DNA from: Agelaius tricolor
Lineage: Eukaryota; Chordata; Aves; Passeriformes; Icteridae
Length of the DNA: 64,000 nt
Direction: 5' to 3'
Assembly: GCA_023055355.1 (NCBI GenBank)
Contig: JALJCS010000055.1
Span: 930,001 to 994,000, forward strand
How positions within the stretch are numbered: the stretch's first letter is position 1; every line of letters starts with the position of its first letter. The notes beneath the pieces are model-generated. The model made no database searches. It saw only the letters and a list, made by a program, of their open reading frames with translations, and was not told the DNA's origin. The translations under genes and the position numbers were made by a program. Below are positions 22,801 through 33,567 of the stretch, piece after piece.

Positions 22801-25800
22801 ACCTATAAAACTATATTTAACACACTACTTAAGAGAATTAATACAGCATCACTTTCTAACACAACACATATAATATTCATTTTAATATTTGCAAAAAGCC
22901 AATCATAAAACACATGCATTTTTCACAGTGCTGGTCCAGAGGAGCATCTCCCCGTCCCCTCCCTCCCTCCATTTCTCCTGGGGCACTGGAGCTGACTCCT
23001 CTCCCAGGAGACCTCCTGTCCCCAGCTCCCCCCATGCCTGGGGGGTTTCTGATCTGGGGCAGAGCCAGCAAATGCCCCCATGGCTCTGCCTTGGCCAAGC
23101 CACGATTCCCAGGCTGCTGAAGTGCTGGGGACAGGAGAGGTTTGGGTCTAAATCCCAGATTTTCATTAGATTCAGCTCGTTCCTTCCCACTGTGATGGGA
23201 TGGTCACACCAGATCCAGCTGGTTCATCCCAAAACCCAACACACAGATTGCCTAAAGCTTCACAAGGATCTCAGGGAAAAAATAAAGCCAGGGCAGTTTA
23301 GGATCCCCGTGGAGGATTCTCCAGTGGTATCCTGGCCTCCAACACCCCCTTCCTCACAAGAGGGGGAAAATGAACTGAAACCCAGGGATTCCCTGTCCCA
23401 TCCCAGGGGGGCTCAGGCACCTGTCGGGATCAGCATCACCCAGCCCCAAGGGAGCGAGGGAGGAGCAGGGAGCTGGGTTGGGAGGCAGCACATGGAAATT
23501 GCCTTTCCCACAGCAGGGAGGCACTGCCAGGACTCAGCAGCACTGCCAGAGTGATTAAGAGGGTTAAAAAGAGGGATTGTGGTTTGATCTGAATGAGAGG
23601 ATTTAGGCTGGTAATGACTGAGGGTAATAAAAGCAGGAGGTTTAAGGGAGACTCAGACTGCTCAGCTTTGTTGGTTCACAGCTTAAAGTGGGAACTGGGG
23701 ATTTTGGGATTTTGAGAAGGCTTTTTTCCCCTGTGAGCTGTTCGTGGTGTGGCTGCCTGCACAGATCACCCCTGTAAAAAGGGAGTGGAATACTGGGGAG
23801 GAGAATGAGGAAGATCTGACTCTGAAGCTCGGGCAGGAGGGCAGAGCTGCTGATCCTCTTCCTGGGATCACCAAGCAATGGGATTAGATTTGGGAGGGAA
23901 CGAGGAAAGAAGGGACTGAGTTGGAGGATCAGCTCCAGATGAGATCTGACAAATTCTCTGAGTCAAAAAAGTGTGGAGAGGGATTTTTTTTCTTTTTTCA
24001 TGCCAAAATATTTCTTTTCAATGTCTTCAAAATTGAAGTTCGCAACTTGCGAACTTTTCCAAAAGGCATTTTGAGTAGGAGGAAAACAAAAAGAAATTGA
24101 AAAATGCCAAAAATGTGCCAATAAAATTTCCTGAGAGGTCAATCAAGCATTTCCCATTGAGCCACCTCTTCTACCTGGGAAGTTTTTTCTTATTGGTGCC
24201 AAAAATCTCCCCTGTCTCCTTTGGCTCCCCCTGGTTTTGGACTCCTCCTCCATATTTCCCATCCACTCACAGAACCTGGATTTGGAACATGTTTTTCCTC
24301 CCGTTCCAGCTGCACAATGAGACCACGACGGGGCAGGCGGTGACGGTGGAGCTGTTCCTCACCTTCCAGCTGGTCCTGTGTGTCTGTGCTTCCACGGACG
24401 AGCGGCGTGAGGACAACCTGGGCTCCCCTGCCCTCTCCATCGGCCTCTCTGTGGCCGTGGGGCACCTCCTCGGGGTGAGTGGATGGGCCAAAACCTGGCA
24501 CTTTTGGGTTCTTGTTTTGTTTATGCCCCAAGTTGGTTTGGCTGCATCCCCTGGCTTGATGGGGGATATGTAACCTGTGGTTTTCCAGTAGAGAGAGGGA
24601 AAAATCCCACCAAATCCATGGGAGAGCTGTGGCCTGAGCTCAGCCTTTTTTTGGCATGAAAAACTCCAAGCCTAGCACCTGCTGGACTCTGCTGCTCCAA
24701 GGCTCCTGCCAGGAGCAGGGATGAAGGCAGAACTCGACTTCCTCCTCTGGTTTTAGGGCTGAAATTTCCTGAGGTCCATCAGCTATTTCCCATTGAGCCA
24801 CTTCTTCCACCTGGGAGATTTTTGGTGCCAAAAATGTCCCCTGTTTTTGGGGCTAAAGCCAGAGGAAGGATCCAGCTGGCCACAGACACCTCCCTTGGAC
24901 TCTGCCTCTCCTTGAATCCCATTGGAAGTTCCTGTGGGATCTCTCCTGGAGCAAGGGCGTTGGTCACTGGGGCTCCCAAGCGCAGGATGAGCCTGGGAAG
25001 TGTTTGGGATGGATACTCAGGGAAATCCCACCTGGGTCATGGCCCAAAGCAGCCCCCACACCCAGTGCACACAGGAAAACGCTGTTGGTCACAGCACACG
25101 GCCGGGACGGATGGAGACAAGAGATCTCTGCAGCCAGGATGTGGAATTTGGGGTTTATTGCAAAGGGCCTGGGGGCAGGGCCCTGCTGGGAGCTGCCAGG
25201 CACAGCTGGAGCAGGACTGAGAGGAGAGAGGGGCAGAGAGGATGAGAGGGTGAGAGAGCAAAAGGGAAAGAGAATAAACAGGGTAAGAGGCAAGAGCTAA
25301 GAGGGGTAAGAGCTAAGAGGGGTAAGAGCTAAGAGAGCAAAGTTCCCATTCCAATACAATAAATCTTCTTCTGTGTTGAATATTCTGATTCTCACTAACC
25401 AATCTAGTACAAGATACAAATCCTATAGCATTTCCATACAGCTTATAAGAATCACTACATTAGCATACAGTGTTACATTTTAAACCCTAAAATCTCCTCT
25501 TTGGGCCCCTTCTGCCAAGCTGCAGGGTCTGCTCTGACCCTTGGAGCTGTCTGCAAGCAGAGGGTGTTGTTCCATCAAAAGGGGATCACCTTCAGCCAGC
25601 CACACCATTGTTTTCCAGTTGTTCAGTAATTGAGGGATCTCAAAGCTTGCTTTCATTTCAATCTCGCTTATAGTTTCTATATTCTCAAAATCTTTTGCCA
25701 GACAATCATATTTATAAGGCTTTCCTGTTTCATCTTCCCCAACATCACACCTTCCATCCTCAGTGCCCCACGAGCCTCTGTGTCCATGGGACTGTTCCAC

Positions 25801-27293
25801 CCCTGTCCTCAGAAGCATGAGAGGGAATTTTCTGCAGGACTGGGAGCTCATCCCCGCAGCTCCTGGGGCTGCAGCACAGCAACCCCGGGACACACGAGCT
25901 CAGCCACCTCACAGTGCTGACTCAGGTGCTGGCAGCTCCTGGGATCCCTTTTCCTGGAACAGGAGTGCTGAAGGGTGCAGCAGCAGCTCAGCTGTCACCC
26001 TAATGACACCCCGATGCTTTTAAAATGAGGTGGAAGGGTTTAATGCTGACAGCAGCCGTGGTGTTCCCGCAGATCCGTTACACCGGCTGCTCCATGAACC
26101 CCGCCAGGTCCTTCGCCCCCGCCGTCGTCGTTGGAGACTTCAGCGACCACTGGGTGAGAACTCTGGGGGTTGGGTTGGGTTGGGTTGGGTTGGGGTGGGT
26201 GAGGCCCCCACAATGCCAATATTCCTCGAAACTCACCAAGCCAGGCAAATCCCAGGCATTTCCATGCCAGCTCCCAGCTGGAGGAGAGATGGAGAGATTA
26301 GGAGAAGGAGGTGGAGCTGCTGGGTGCTTAATTGGCTTTTCCAAACTTCAAACTGGGAGCGTTGCAACAGGATCAGGGTGTGAGGTCTGTTGACATGACT
26401 TGGCACAGGGAACAAAACCAATGGAGAGTGGAGCTGTTGCCAGTCCTGGGGAACTTCCCTGGTTCCTGGATCTAGGTACACCTTTGGGAACACTCCCTGG
26501 CTCCCCAGGGAATGCCCATGGCTCTGAGCCTGCTGGAGCTCCTGGAGCATTTCAGCAATGCTCTCAGGCACAGGGTGGGATTGGTGGTGGTTGTCCTGAG
26601 CAGGGCCAGAAGCTGGATTTGGAGGATCCTTGTGGGTCCTTTCCAGCTCAGGAGATCCCATGATTTTATTGTTTTCATCTACAAAGAGCCTGGCTGGAGG
26701 CAGAGCTGTGGTGGTTCCTGATGTGTTCCAAGGTGTCTCACCCAGGCAGGTGACTCCTCCTCCTCCTCCCACAGCAATCCATGAGTGGGTAGGAAAATGC
26801 TCCTCCAGATGATGCCACATCACTCAGCACGTTCACAATGGGCCTGTCATTAATGCAGAGTCTGAGCAGAGGGGGGATGGTGGAAGAGGATGGTTGGGAA
26901 TATCCTGGCACTGGAGGGGAGCTCAGATCCCCAGTGATGGCCAAAGCAGAGCTGACTTCGTGTTTTGCTCCCAGGAAGGAACCCAAGGCCCTGGAATGCC
27001 CCTCAGAGATCCCAGCTCCTCCCCATCCTCCAAAGCCAGGCTGGGCTTTGCTCACCCCACTTTTCTCTCCTCTCCAGGTGTTCTGGGTGGGCCCCCTGAT
27101 TGGGGCTGCAGCGGCCTCCATCCTCTACAACTACGTGCTGTTCCCACAAGCCAAAACCCTCTCAGAGCGCTTGGCCATCCTCAAGGGCTGCGAGCCCGAG
27201 CAGGACTGGGCCGAGCGCGAGGCCCGGCGGCGCCAGTCCGTGGAGCTGCACTCCCCCCAGACCCTGCCCAGGGGCATGTCTGAGAAGGTGTAG
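19866..27293 (+). CDS. AQP2: Aquaporin-2 (vasopressin-type water channel), 4 exons
   Basis: Coding exons are 19866-20228, 24310-24474, 26073-26153 and 27078-27293. All have GT-AG introns and no frame shift, giving 274 residues (271 in human). It is a six-helix tetrameric water pore. The two NPA boxes are at 69-71 and 185-187, and the selectivity-filter residues F49, H173, C182 and R188 are all present, including the mercury-sensitive cysteine. A glycosylation sequon, NET, starts at N124. The C-terminal RRRQS at 257 matches the kinase site that drives apical trafficking of mammalian AQP2. A mammalian downstream serine (SPQS) is threonine here. ATG at 19863 is also possible (one extra Met); the second ATG aligns with mammalian MWELRS. 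AQP2 rather than AQP5 is supported by MWELRS and the SVELHSPQ tail. Intron 1 (4.1 kb) is full of repeats. Confidence 0.96.
20285..21770. repeat. Minisatellite in AQP2 intron 1, about 130-175 bp unit, 9 copies
   Basis: 'ggattttcctcagagaa' recurs at about 20373, 20513, 20649, 20836, 20973, 21148, 21305, 21433 and 21612. Each copy is followed by 'aggagaggcccaaaat' and 'atccctaaaaaccccctcag'. It starts about 60 bp after the exon 1 donor. Its forward frames are repeat artefacts. Confidence 0.95.
21788..22035. repeat. Intronic duplicated segment (copy 1 of 3)
   Basis: Very similar to 24673-24903, with a partial third copy at about 24126-24215. Shared strings include 'cttcctcctctggttttagg', 'atttcccattgagccacttc' and 'gatccagctggccacagaca'. 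The copies flank AQP2 exon 2. Confidence 0.85.
22311..22929. mobile_element. Solo LTR of an ERV, complete, 619 bp
   Basis: Begins TGTGAAAAA and ends TTTTTCACA, so its termini are inverted TG...CA. It is flanked by the 5-bp direct repeat GTGCT (22306-22310 and 22930-22934). The composition is AT-rich against GC-rich flanks. No internal viral sequence is present, so recombination between two LTRs has left one. Five-base duplications and this size suit an ERVL-like family; orientation is undecided. Confidence 0.88.
23170..24125. other. AQP2 intron 1, unassigned
   Basis: No exon or known repeat was recognised. The last part is AT-rich and carries the perfect palindrome at 24036-24056. Confidence 0.45.
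24036..24056. repeat. Perfect 21-bp palindrome
   Basis: AAGTTCGCAA and TTGCGAACTT flank a single C. It lies 254 bp before AQP2 exon 2 within AT-rich intron sequence and contains CpGs in an otherwise CpG-poor stretch. Confidence 0.9.
24673..24903. repeat. Intronic duplicated segment (copy 2 of 3)
   Basis: Partner of 21788-22035, in the same orientation, in AQP2 intron 2. The two copies bracket exon 2, a configuration that could support unequal exchange. Confidence 0.85.
25345..25745 (-). mobile_element. ERV LTR-like element in AQP2 intron 2, unexpanded relative of 3716-8530
   Basis: Read on the minus strand it aligns with the two ends of the first array of the expanded element. Shared blocks are 'gatgaaa', the part ending 'gcaag(c/t)ttt', 'actggaaaac', a 'taa(a)ctgtaa'-like stretch and 'agattggtt'. 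A 137-codon minus-strand frame crosses it, but no viral protein can be claimed. Confidence 0.65.
26165..26199 (+). repeat. GGGTT tandem repeat beside the AQP2 exon 3 donor
   Basis: Five to six runs of GGG separated by TT begin about 12 bases after the exon 3 donor (GT at 26154). The pattern fits a G-quadruplex in the non-template strand and in the pre-mRNA. Confidence 0.9.
26560..26668 (+). mobile_element. CR1-like 3' end in AQP2 intron 3
   Basis: Weak match to a CR1 tail: 'ggaggatccttgtgggtcc', 'ttccagctcaggagatccca' and 'tgatttt'. Diverged. Confidence 0.45.
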
Positions 27294-27335
27294 CCAAACC
27301 CCCCCTGGGCCGAGAGAGGAGCTGGAAACCTCTGG

Positions 27336-27515
27336 CGTGGTTTTAGTGCCAGTCCAGAGGAGCATCTCACCTGTCCCCTCTCTCCCTCCATTTCTCCTGG
27401 GGTGCTGAAGCTGACTCCTCTCCCAGGGAGATGCTGTGCTGGTCCCACCCACCTCCTGTCCCCAGCTCTCCCCGTGCCCGGGGGGTTTCTGATCTGGGGG
27501 AGAGCCAGTAAAAAT
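27336..27515. repeat. Repeat copy that preserves the empty LTR site
   Basis: Just past the AQP2 stop codon. 'tctggcgtggttttagtgcc' runs straight into 'agtccagaggagcatctcac', whereas at 22290-22311 and 22930-22950 the same two halves are split by the solo LTR. The similarity continues to 'ggggggtttctgatctgggg'. It probably lies in the AQP2 3' UTR. Confidence 0.85.
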
Positions 27516-28105
27516 CCCAACCCCGCAGGAACAAGGGATCTCCCCAGGATGCCCTCTCCCTCGCGCCCCTCGCAGCACACGGAGCTTGGCTGGGGCTGTT
27601 CCCTCCCGGAGAGCTCCGAGGAGCCTGAGGAGTGTTCATTACCCTGGGTGTGGAGGTTCCACCCGATGCCTCATTGCTGCTGCACTCTGCTCCCGTCCCG
27701 GGTCCCTGCTCGGCTCTGGGCTCACACACAGGAGCAGGAGCAGGAGCAGGAGCGCTGACTCTGAGCCATGAGTGCCACACATGACAGGTTCTGCTGTGAA
27801 AGGGACCCAAGTGCCATTTCCCACCCGCCACAGGACACGGAGGTGCTCCCACAGGAGCTTTCCTGGGAAGATGGGACTGGGAGCATGGCCGTGAGTCCCT
27901 GCAGGCCCCACTGGGGAGCACTTGCAAATTCTCCCACCTGTGAAACAGCAAACCCAGGTTACAGCCCAAACTCAGACCCACCTCATTGCTGGGCCAGGGT
28001 TGTCCTTCCTCTCTCTCCCTGGTTTTCCCTTCTTTCCTCTGGTCCTGTTCCCCTTGGATCACCTGGAACACACCAAGGGAAGATTTCACACCCAGCGTGT
28101 TGCAG
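27516..28105. other. Downstream of AQP2, probably 3' UTR or flank
   Basis: No further gene was recognised. It contains a short 'gagcag' repeat at about 27732-27752. Confidence 0.4.
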
Positions 28106-28109
28106 GTGT

Positions 28110-28345
28110 GAAGAATCAGAATCATGGAATGGGCTGGATGGGAAGGGACCTCAAACCCCACCCAGTGCCACCCCTGCCGTGGGCAGGGACACCTCCCACT
28201 CTCCCAGGCTGCTCCAAGCCCTGTTCAACCTGGCCTTGGGCACTGCCAGGGATGGGGCAGCCACAGCTTCTCCAGGAATTCCATTCCAGGGCCTCTCCAT
28301 CCTCTCAGGGAGGAATTCCCTCTCATCTCCATCACCTGCTTCTCA
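28110..28345 (-). mobile_element. CR1 LINE 3' end, minus orientation
   Basis: Reverse CR1 tail: 'agaatcatggaatgggctgg', 'gtgggcagggacacctccca', 'tcaacctggccttgggcact' and 'tcagggaggaattccctctc'. Confidence 0.87.
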
Positions 28346-29380
28346 CATCCCTTTCTCATGGCTGCATTACTCCAGACCCTCCAAACCCCTCCCACGCCTT
28401 CCCTCTGCCCTCTCAGGACCTGGTCATGGTCCTCAGCCCAGCCAAGGAATTTGGGATGGTTTTTGGGTGAACTTTGCTCTTTCAGCCATTGATTTAACCC
28501 CATTGCACTTGCTCTGCTCCAAGTTCTCCAGTCCCAGAGTGGATCCCACCAGTGTCAGCCCCACCAGGATTTCTCTGGAAAGGCTGTGATGAGAATATTC
28601 AATTAGACTGGGCCCAATTCCATTCATAAGGGTGATTTATGGATCATTCTGGATCATTTCCCTCCCCTTGTTCTGACAGGACACCCCCACCACAGGATGC
28701 TCTTCTCTCTGCTCCACAGCACCATCCCCTCCTCCCATCAGATCCATCCTTGCCTTCCTCCCATGCTCTTCCTCAGATGTTGCAGTGGCTGTTGCTGCAG
28801 GGCTGAGGAGGGAGCCCAGCTTTGATCTGGCCCAGACCTGGTGTTTACCCACAGCCAATCCATGCAAACACCCCCAGAGGGCTTTGCCAAGGCAGCGCTT
28901 CCAGCCCTGGTGTGATCCACCCAAAACCAGGGACTCTGCTTCCCTTTGCTCCTTGATGGTGAATTTGAATTTTAGCTCAGAAGAGACTTCTCAAAAATTC
29001 CCTCTGTTCTCAGCAATGGCAATAAAATAATGTTTTAAATCAATTCCAGTGTCAAATTGTATTTCTGTTATCAAATGCTCACTTTTAAAAGTCATATGAG
29101 GGTTTTGATGCCTTTTAAAGGAAAATTAATCCATCTATGTGTGCAGGAAAATCCCAGCAGACTTTTCCAGAAGTCACCCTGGGCATGCTCTGCTGTGGAA
29201 AAAGCCACAGCTGAACTCAGTTATTTATTTAAATTAATGTTGGTGCATTCAATATCTCTTCTCCAGATTGAAGCATTTCATTTATTATTTACCCTGACAA
29301 TGTTTAAGTCTCATGGGGCCTGAGCCTGAGGTTTAATGTCTGATAATGGCTCTCCTCTTTCCCATGAAGTGCTTTAAATT
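28346..29380. other. Intergenic or AQP2 3' UTR, unassigned
   Basis: Unique-looking sequence containing the polyadenylation hexamer noted at 29021. No exon was recognised. Confidence 0.4.
29021..29026 (+). terminator. AQP2: Candidate AQP2 polyadenylation signal
   Basis: AATAAA in 'ggcaataaaataatg' is the first convincing hexamer after the AQP2 stop codon. It would imply a 3' UTR of about 1.7 kb that includes a CR1 copy. Confidence 0.35.
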
Positions 29381-29384
29381 CCCT

Positions 29385-30425
29385 TTTAGCCCCTGAATTC
29401 GAGCACAGGGATCAAATACTGACAGGCCACCCCAGAGCCATCCCTTCTCCGGGCTAGATAACCCCAGCTCTCCCAGCCTTTCCTCCCAGCAGAGCAGCTC
29501 CATCCCTCAGCTCATCCTGCAGCCTCCTCTGGGCTCTCTCCAGCAGCTCCAGCTCCTCCCTGTGCTGGGCCCAGGGCTGGAGCAGCTCTGCAGGTGGGGT
29601 CTCACCTGGGCAGCTCTGCAGGTGGGCACTCACCTGGGCAGCTCTGCAGGTGGGGTCTCACCTGGGCAGCTCTGCAGGTGGGCACTCACCTGGGCAGCTC
29701 TGTAGGTGGGCACTCACCTGGGCAGCTCTGCAGGTGGGGTCTCACCTGAGCAGCTCTGCAGGTGGGCACTCACCTGGGCAGCTCTGTAGGTGGGCACTCA
29801 CCTGGGCAGCTCTGTAGGTGGGGTCTCACCTGAGCAGCTCTGCAGGTGGGCACTCACCTGGGCAGCTCTGCAGGTGGGCACTCACCTGAGCAGCTCTGCA
29901 GGTGGGGTCTCACCTGGGCAGCTCTGCAGGTGGGGTCTCACCTGAGCAGCTCTGTAGGTGGGGTCTCACCTGAGCAGCTCTGCAGGTGGGCACTCACCTG
30001 GGCAGCTCTGTAGGTGGGCACTCACCTGGGCAGCTCTGCAGGTGGGCACTCACCCAGGCAGCTCTGCAGGTGGGCACTCACCTGGGCAGCTCTGCAGGTG
30101 GGGTCTCACCTTGGCAGCTCTGTAGGTGGGGTCTCACCTGAGCAGCTCTGCAGGTGGGGTCTCACCTGAGCAGCTCTGCAGGTGGGGTCTCACCTTGGCA
30201 GCTCTGTAGGTGGGGTCTCACCTGAGCAGCTCTGCAGGTGGGCACTCACCTGGGCAGCTCTGCAGGTGGGGTCTCACCTGAGCAGCTCTGCAGGTGGGGT
30301 CTCACCTGGGCAGCTCTGCAGGTGGGGTCTCACCTGGGCACAGGGGCAGAACCCCTCTCTGGAGGCTCAGCCCAGGCTCAGGGAGCTCTGGGTCCTGTCC
30401 AGCTCTCACCCCCAGAGTGTTTTTA
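29385..30425 (-). mobile_element. CR1 LINE (coding-part fragment), minus, split by a minisatellite
   Basis: 29400-29600 reads in reverse as the CR1 stretch with 'gggagagctggggttatcta', 'gagagagcccagaggaggct' and 'agctgctccagccctgggcc'. After the array the element resumes near 30340 with 'cacaggggcagaacccctct'. The array unit is CR1's own 'gcaggtggggtctcacctg' segment. Confidence 0.75.
29590..30340. repeat. 28-bp minisatellite inside CR1, about 27 copies
   Basis: The unit is 'gggcagctctgcaggtgggg' plus 'tctcacct', with 'gcactcacct' and 'tgtaggtgg' variants. Each copy contains CAG|GTGGG and CAG|GTGGGC strings resembling splice donors. Confidence 0.95.
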
Positions 30426-30429
30426 GGAG

Positions 30430-31120
30430 TTTCCAGATTCCTGCAATGATTATCAGAAGTCATCAATTTATTTTTGGTGTTTTTCAGGTGATTCAGAGCC
30501 TGGTTGTGATTTCAGGGCCCTGTGCCTTGGTGAAGCTCCTCCAGCCCAGGTGGGATGGCAGTGCCAAGGGGAGGGGGAAATCACCTTCCCAGGGACATCT
30601 CCCTCCCCACATCCTTCCCATTTGTTCCAGGCTGTGCTCCTTGGAAACCAAGGAAGGGCTGCACAGGTGAAGACATTTCCACAGCAAAGACCTTTCCAGA
30701 GGAAAAACACCACTGCCCCCAACTCAGAATCCTGAGGACACAACAAATGGCCCAAAAGAGTTCCAAGTGAGCAGAAGGGGGCCTTGGGATGTCCCTGGTG
30801 CTGGTGGCTTTGCTGGAAAGGGCTGGACCTGAACATCAGGAGGGTTCATCCCACCTTTCCCACTGTGTGGTTTGGTTTTCCAGCCTGGCTTTGCTTTCCC
30901 TGACACTCATTATCCCATGGGACAATTAACGGTGGTTTCAGTGCAAATGAACTCCTGAGGGGGCAGAGCAGCCCTGACCAGCAGGAATTACTGAGCAAAG
31001 AGCAGAGCAGAGCTGTCATTAAGCTTTGTCAGCAGTCAGCATTAAAGAGCGTCCAGGTGGCATCCAGGGTTGGCAGGTGACTGTCACCCCCAGCAGCCAC
31101 GGGGGGCTGCAGCAGCAGGG
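30430..31120. other. Intergenic, nothing recognised
   Basis: Non-repetitive. The stretch 30890-31040 is richer in TAAT/ATTA-type motifs than its surroundings but too short to call. Confidence 0.4.
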
Positions 31121-31126
31121 ACAGCA

Positions 31127-32535
31127 CAGGGGACATGGGGACAGCCCCGGAGCTCAGTGTCACAGCCACAGGGGACATGGGGACAGCCCCGGAGCTCAGT
31201 GTCACAGCCCCAAAGCTCAGTGTCACAGCCACAGGGGACATGGGGACAGCCCCAGAGCTCAGTGTCACAGCCCCAGAGCTCAGTGTCACAGCCCAGAGCT
31301 CAGTGTCACAGCCCCAAAGCTCAGTGTCACTGTCCCAAACTCAGTGTCACAGTCCCAAAGCTCAGTGTCACTGTCCCAAACTCAGTGTCACAGTCCCAAA
31401 GCTCAGTGTCACTGTCCCAAAGCTCAGTGTCACAGCCCCAGAGCTCGGTGTCACAGCCCCAGAGCTCAGTGTCACAGCCCCAAAGCTCAGTGTCACAGCC
31501 CCAGGCCAGTGGTGTCACAGCCCCAAACTCAGTGTCACAGCCCCAGAGCTCGGTGTCACAGTCCCAGAGCTCAGTGTCACTGTCCCAAACTCAGTGTCAC
31601 ATCCCCAAACTCAGTGTCACATCCCCAAACTCAGTGTCACAGCCCCAGAGCTCAGTGTCACAGCCCCAGAGCTCGGTGTCACAGCCCCAAAGCTCAGTGT
31701 CAGCCCCAAAGCTCAGTGTCACAGCCCAGAGCTCAGTGTCACTGTCCCAAACTCAGTGTCACAGCCCCAAAGCTCAGTGTCACAGTCCCAGAGCTCAGTG
31801 TCACAGCCCAGAGCTCCGTGTCAGCCCCAAAGCTCAGTGTCACAGTCCCAGAGCTCAGTGTCACACCCCAGAGCTCAGTGTCACAGCCCAGAGCTCAGTG
31901 TCAGCCCCAAAGCTCAGTGTCACAGTCCCAAAGCTCAGTGTCACACCCCAGAGCTCAGTGTCACTGTCCCAAAGCTCAGTGTCACACCCCAAAGCTCAGT
32001 GTCACAGCCCAGAGCTCAGTGTCACAGCCCCAAAGCTCAGTGTCACAGTCCCAAAGCTCAGTGTCACAGCCCCAAAGCTCAGTGTCACTGTCCCAAACTC
32101 AGTGTCACAGTCCCAAAGCTCAGTGTCACAGCCCCAAAGCTCAGTGTCACAGTCCCAAAGCTCAGTGTCACAGTCCCAAAGCTCAGTGTCACAGCCCAGA
32201 GCTCAGTGTCAGCCCCAAAGCTCAGTGTCACAGCCCCAAAGCTCAGTGTCACAGCCCAGAGCTCAGTGTCAGCCCCAAAGCTCAGTGTCACAGCCCCAGA
32301 GCTCAGTGTCACACCCCAGAGCTCAGTGTCAGCCCCAAAGCTCAGTGTCACTGTCCCAAAGCTCAGTGTCACAGCCCAGAGCTCAGTGTCACAGCCCCAA
32401 AGCTCAGGGTCACAGCCCAGAGCTCAGTGTCACAGCCCAGAGCTCAGTGTCACTGTCCCAAACTCAGTGTCACTGTCCCAAAGCTCAGTGTCACAGCCCA
32501 GAGCTCGGTGTCACAGCCCAGAGCTCGGTGTCACA
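31127..32535. repeat. About 21-bp minisatellite, some 65 copies
   Basis: The unit is 'agctcagtgtcacagcccca', with 'cactgtcccaa' and 'cacagtcccaa' variants. All three plus-strand frames stay open for about 490-550 codons (Ser/Val/Gln/Pro/Cys-rich), as expected of a repeat with few stops. No gene is supported. Confidence 0.96.
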
Positions 32536-33249
32536 GCTGTGGCTCTGAAGCCAGCACTGAAGGAAGCCAAAGCCTCGTTGCTGCAGGGCAGGAGAAAGTG
32601 GAAATGCCGCCAGCCCCAGGGCAGCAGTGTCATCGGTGTCATCACTCAGCTTCAAAGAGAGGGCAGCAGATGGGGGTCAGATAAGAGGGATCCTTGAAAT
32701 CCCCACCTGAAACACCTGCACAGGGGCATCCCAAAGCAGCAGCAAAGCCTTCCCTGCAGCCCTCGAACTGAGGATCACGAGGGCAAAGTTTGCTGCTTCT
32801 GCTCTGTGATATTTCAGTTTTTCCTTATCAATGCCTCATTGCAAAATGCTGGAGCTGAGCCAGCAAGAAACACCTTTTCTCTCGAAAAACTGAACCAAAC
32901 TTTCTCTTCTGATGTCATCCCAGCTAAGATCTTTGGGCCATCCCATCCCAGCTCATGACTTTAGGTCATGGGTTGGACTTGAAGATCTCAGAAGTCTTTT
33001 CCAGCTCAATTAATTGTGTTTCTGATCCCAGTTCCAGCAGAGTTGGCGTCTCCTGTTCAGGACATCCTGTCACTGTTGTTGTTCCTGCCTCCATTACTGG
33101 GCCAGTTCTAAGGTTCTTGGCTGAGGTACGGAGCCAGGTGAGGGGGAAATCCCAAAGCCTGGCTCAGCAGTGTTTGTAACCTGAATTTGGAGCAGCCTCT
33201 GCCAGGCCCCGAGGTGCAGCACGGAGCTGAACTCACCAGAAAAAGCGAA
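32536..33249. other. Intergenic; one CR1-like tail at about 32945-33030
   Basis: 'gggttggacttgaagatctc', 'agaagtcttttccagctcaa' and 'gtgtttctgatcc' mark a diverged plus-strand CR1 tail. The rest is unassigned. Confidence 0.5.
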
Positions 33250-33355
33250 GAAATGCAAATTAACAGCAGCAAATTAACAGCAGCAAATTAACAACAACTA
33301 ACTAACAACAGCAAATTAACAACAACAAACTAACAACAGCAAACTAACAACAGCC
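33250..33355. repeat. Short AAC-type tandem repeat
   Basis: Units such as 'aaattaacagcagc' and 'aactaacaacagc' repeat eight to nine times. Confidence 0.85.
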
Positions 33356-33567
33356 CCACACAGGCTCTGACCACGAGCAGGGTGACAGCAGGGACTGCCA
33401 GGGGTGGCACAGGGTGGCCCCAATGACACACAGCCTCCCTGGGCGAGGCAGCCCCGGGTGAGGATGAGGCAGCAGCTGCCTCCCTCCCACCCCCTCCCCG
33501 CTTTGGGGTCCCTCTCCTGAGAAACTGGGGCAGGTTTTGGTTGTGTTGTTTGTCTGCCGATACCAGC

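Noticed and set aside
25480..25893. 137-codon minus-strand frame in an LTR-like element
   Set aside because: Lies in ERV-derived DNA; no viral protein motif could be supported.
31026..32697. Three open frames of 490-552 codons, and a CRISPR-like look
   Set aside because: Direct tandem minisatellite with no distinct spacers, in a vertebrate genome; no domains or splice sites.
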